A stretch of DNA of 6,965 nucleotides, from contig CAJVYT010000230.1 of NCBI GenBank assembly GCA_913009765.1, forward strand, positions 1 to 6,965, written 5' to 3'. This DNA comes from an uncultured candidate division Zixibacteria bacterium. GTDB taxonomy: Bacteria; Zixibacteria; MSB-5A5; GN15; FEB-12. Every line of letters starts with the position of its first letter. Within the stretch, counting starts at the first letter, position 1. Positions 5,877-6,965 of this stretch are shown here, in pieces. Under the pieces are notes generated by a model. It did no database searches. It was not told the origin of the DNA and was given only the letters and a program-made list of their open reading frames with translations. The position numbers were made by a program, and so were the translations under genes.

Positions 5877-6818
5877 ATGAAATCACCCGACAGTAAAGAA
5901 TTTCCAAAATGGCCAGTGTATTCAAAAGATGAAAGAAATGCAGTTGAAGCTGTTCTTGAATCAGGGAAGGTCAATTACTGGACTGGAAGCGAATGTATCA
6001 GGTTTGAGGAAGAATATGCCAAATATCTGGATGTGAAATATGCAATTTCTCTAGCAAACGGCACTACTGCGCTGGACCTGGCATTGCATTCGATTGGTGT
6101 AGGCAAGGGCGACGATGTTGTTGTCCCCAGTAAAACATTTATCGCCACTGCCAGTAGTGTCGTTATCCGGGGAGCAAGACCGGTTTTTGCAGATATTGAT
6201 CCAGACAGTCAAAATATTACAGTTGATACGATAAAGAGTGTAATTACACCTGACACCAGGGCAATCATAGCTGTGCATTTTGCAGGTTGGCCGTGCGATA
6301 TGGATCCAATTTTAGAGTTTGCCCGCGATAATGAAATTTTAATTATTGAAGATTGTGCACAAGCACATGGAGCGCAATATAAAAATAAAAATATAGGTTC
6401 ACTATCAGATGTAGCAGTATTTTCTTTCTGTCAGGATAAGATCATTTCGACGGGAGGAGAAGGCGGAATGTTCGTAACTAATAATATAGAATTTTATGAA
6501 AAGGCCTGGTCATATAAGGATCATGGTAAATCGGCTAAAACAAGAGAAAGAACTGGATCAGGCAATGGACATTTGTGGGTGCATAATTCAATTGGAACCA
6601 ACTATCGCATGACAGAAATGCAGGCATCAATTGGCAGAATTCAGTTACGCAAATTAAACGAATGGGTCGGGATAAGGCAAAGAAATGCACAAATATTATC
6701 GGATGGGTTTAGCCAAATACCAGGCCTGCGTATAGTCAGCCCAGAAAAAAATATTCAACATGCTTATTATAAATATTATGTATTCGTAGAAAATGAAATG
6801 CTCAAGCCGGAGTGGGAT
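5877..6818 (+). CDS. pglE: PLP-dependent sugar aminotransferase (DegT/DnrJ/EryC1 family), PglE-like, 3' truncated
   Basis: Transfers an amino group, usually from glutamate, to the 4-keto carbon of a UDP-4-keto-6-deoxy-GlcNAc-type sugar; its product is the expected substrate of the upstream acetyltransferase. The 314 genuine residues contain FPKWPVYS (9-16), the cofactor-phosphate loop ANGTTALDLAL (60-70), VVPSKTFIATASSV (82-95), EDCAQAHGA (158-166) with PLP-contacting D159 and Q162, FSFCQDKIISTGGEGGM (182-198) with Schiff-base lysine K188, and GTNYRMTEMQASIG (240-253). Family members are near 380-400 residues, so roughly 70-85 C-terminal residues are missing. The frame meets the adapter exactly at codon 315. 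The next 12 codons, reading RSEEHTSELQSH to a TGA at 6855-6857, are translated adapter. The gene symbol is by analogy; other 4-keto-sugar aminotransferases (PseC, PerA) share these motifs. Confidence 0.9.
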
Positions 6819-6884
6819 AGATCGGAAGAGCACACGTCTGAACTCCAGTCACACTGATATATCTCGTATGCCGTCTTCTGCTTG
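6819..6884. other. TruSeq/P7 adapter read-through with index (artefact)
   Basis: The sequence starts AGATCGGAAGAGC, the universal TruSeq 3' adapter, and continues to 6852. Index ACTGATAT (6853-6860) follows, then the reverse complement of P7 ending TCTTCTGCTTG at 6884. It is the perfect 66-bp reverse complement of 26-91. The shared index confirms that both ends come from one library. It marks the true end of biological sequence at 6818. Confidence 0.98.
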
Positions 6885-6965
6885 AAAAAAAAAAAAAAAA
6901 AAATAACTAAATACAATACTGATAACGTAATCGTCACATAAATAAATTCTACACTAGACACATCT
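6885..6965. other. A run and unassignable tail beyond the adapter (artefact)
   Basis: Nineteen A residues (6885-6903) directly follow the P7 end, as in reads that pass beyond the library molecule. The last 62 bases are AT-rich, have no coding signal and cannot be joined to any neighbouring gene. They are either base-calling noise or unrelated sequence and should be trimmed. Confidence 0.9.

Noticed and set aside
26..6884. Terminal inverted repeats suggesting a transposon, integron or linear element
   Set aside because: The repeats match a sequencing adapter and carry one 8-nt library index in complementary orientation. There is no transposase, integrase or target duplication.
6776..6961. Reverse-strand ORF of 61 codons at the 3' end
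   Set aside because: It is translated adapter and homopolymer, with the tell-tale KQKTAYEI / [12 protein letters not shown] peptide. It is not a gene.
6904..6965. Tail beyond the A run as the start of a further gene or regulatory region
   Set aside because: It lies outside the adapter, so it cannot be contiguous with the insert, and it has no coding or structural signal.

Overview
The window looks like one complete short-read contig carrying part of a Gram-negative surface-polysaccharide (O-antigen-type) biosynthesis cluster. Both ends are sequencing-library adapter, not genome. Biological sequence runs from about 92 to 6818. A 66-bp adapter-plus-index sequence at 26-91 is repeated as its exact reverse complement at 6819-6884, flanked by a T run (14-25) and an A run (6885-6903) and then short non-biological tails. 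These ends should be trimmed. They create a false C-terminus on the last gene and a phantom reverse-strand ORF.

The organism is probably a proteobacterium with moderately low GC (roughly 40% by eye). The RmlA and RmlB sequences are of the enterobacterial/pseudomonad type, and the bacillosamine-type genes resemble Pgl enzymes. Genus cannot be assigned from what is visible.

All genes lie on the + strand, closely spaced, and read as one operon-like array: rmlB (3' end only, 92-438), rmlA (438-1319), a family 2 glycosyltransferase (1368-2228), an extended-SDR NAD-dependent epimerase/reductase (2329-3315), a family 4 glycosyltransferase (3332-4480), a PglC-like phosphoglycosyltransferase (4515-5129), a PglD-like acetyltransferase (5190-5810) and a PglE-like PLP aminotransferase (5877-6818, 3' end missing). 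No rRNA, tRNA, CRISPR array, IS element or convincing rho-independent terminator was seen.

Inferred working model: RmlA and RmlB make dTDP-4-keto-6-deoxyglucose, the precursor of dTDP-L-rhamnose and related sugars. PglE and PglD convert a UDP-4-keto-6-deoxy-GlcNAc-type intermediate to a UDP-diacetamido-trideoxyhexose (bacillosamine type). The PglC-like enzyme loads that sugar-phosphate onto undecaprenyl phosphate at the inner membrane. The GT4 and GT2 enzymes then extend the lipid-linked oligosaccharide. The SDR probably supplies or reduces/epimerises one of the nucleotide sugars. The 4,6-dehydratase (PglF/WbpM-like), RmlC, RmlD, flippase, polymerase and ligase are not in the window.

I found no clearly new biological system. 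The most useful observations are the adapter artefact, the incomplete pathways, and weak signals in the gaps: tiny ORFs overlapping downstream starts, a possible leaderless start for the aminotransferase, and a hairpin before the SDR gene.
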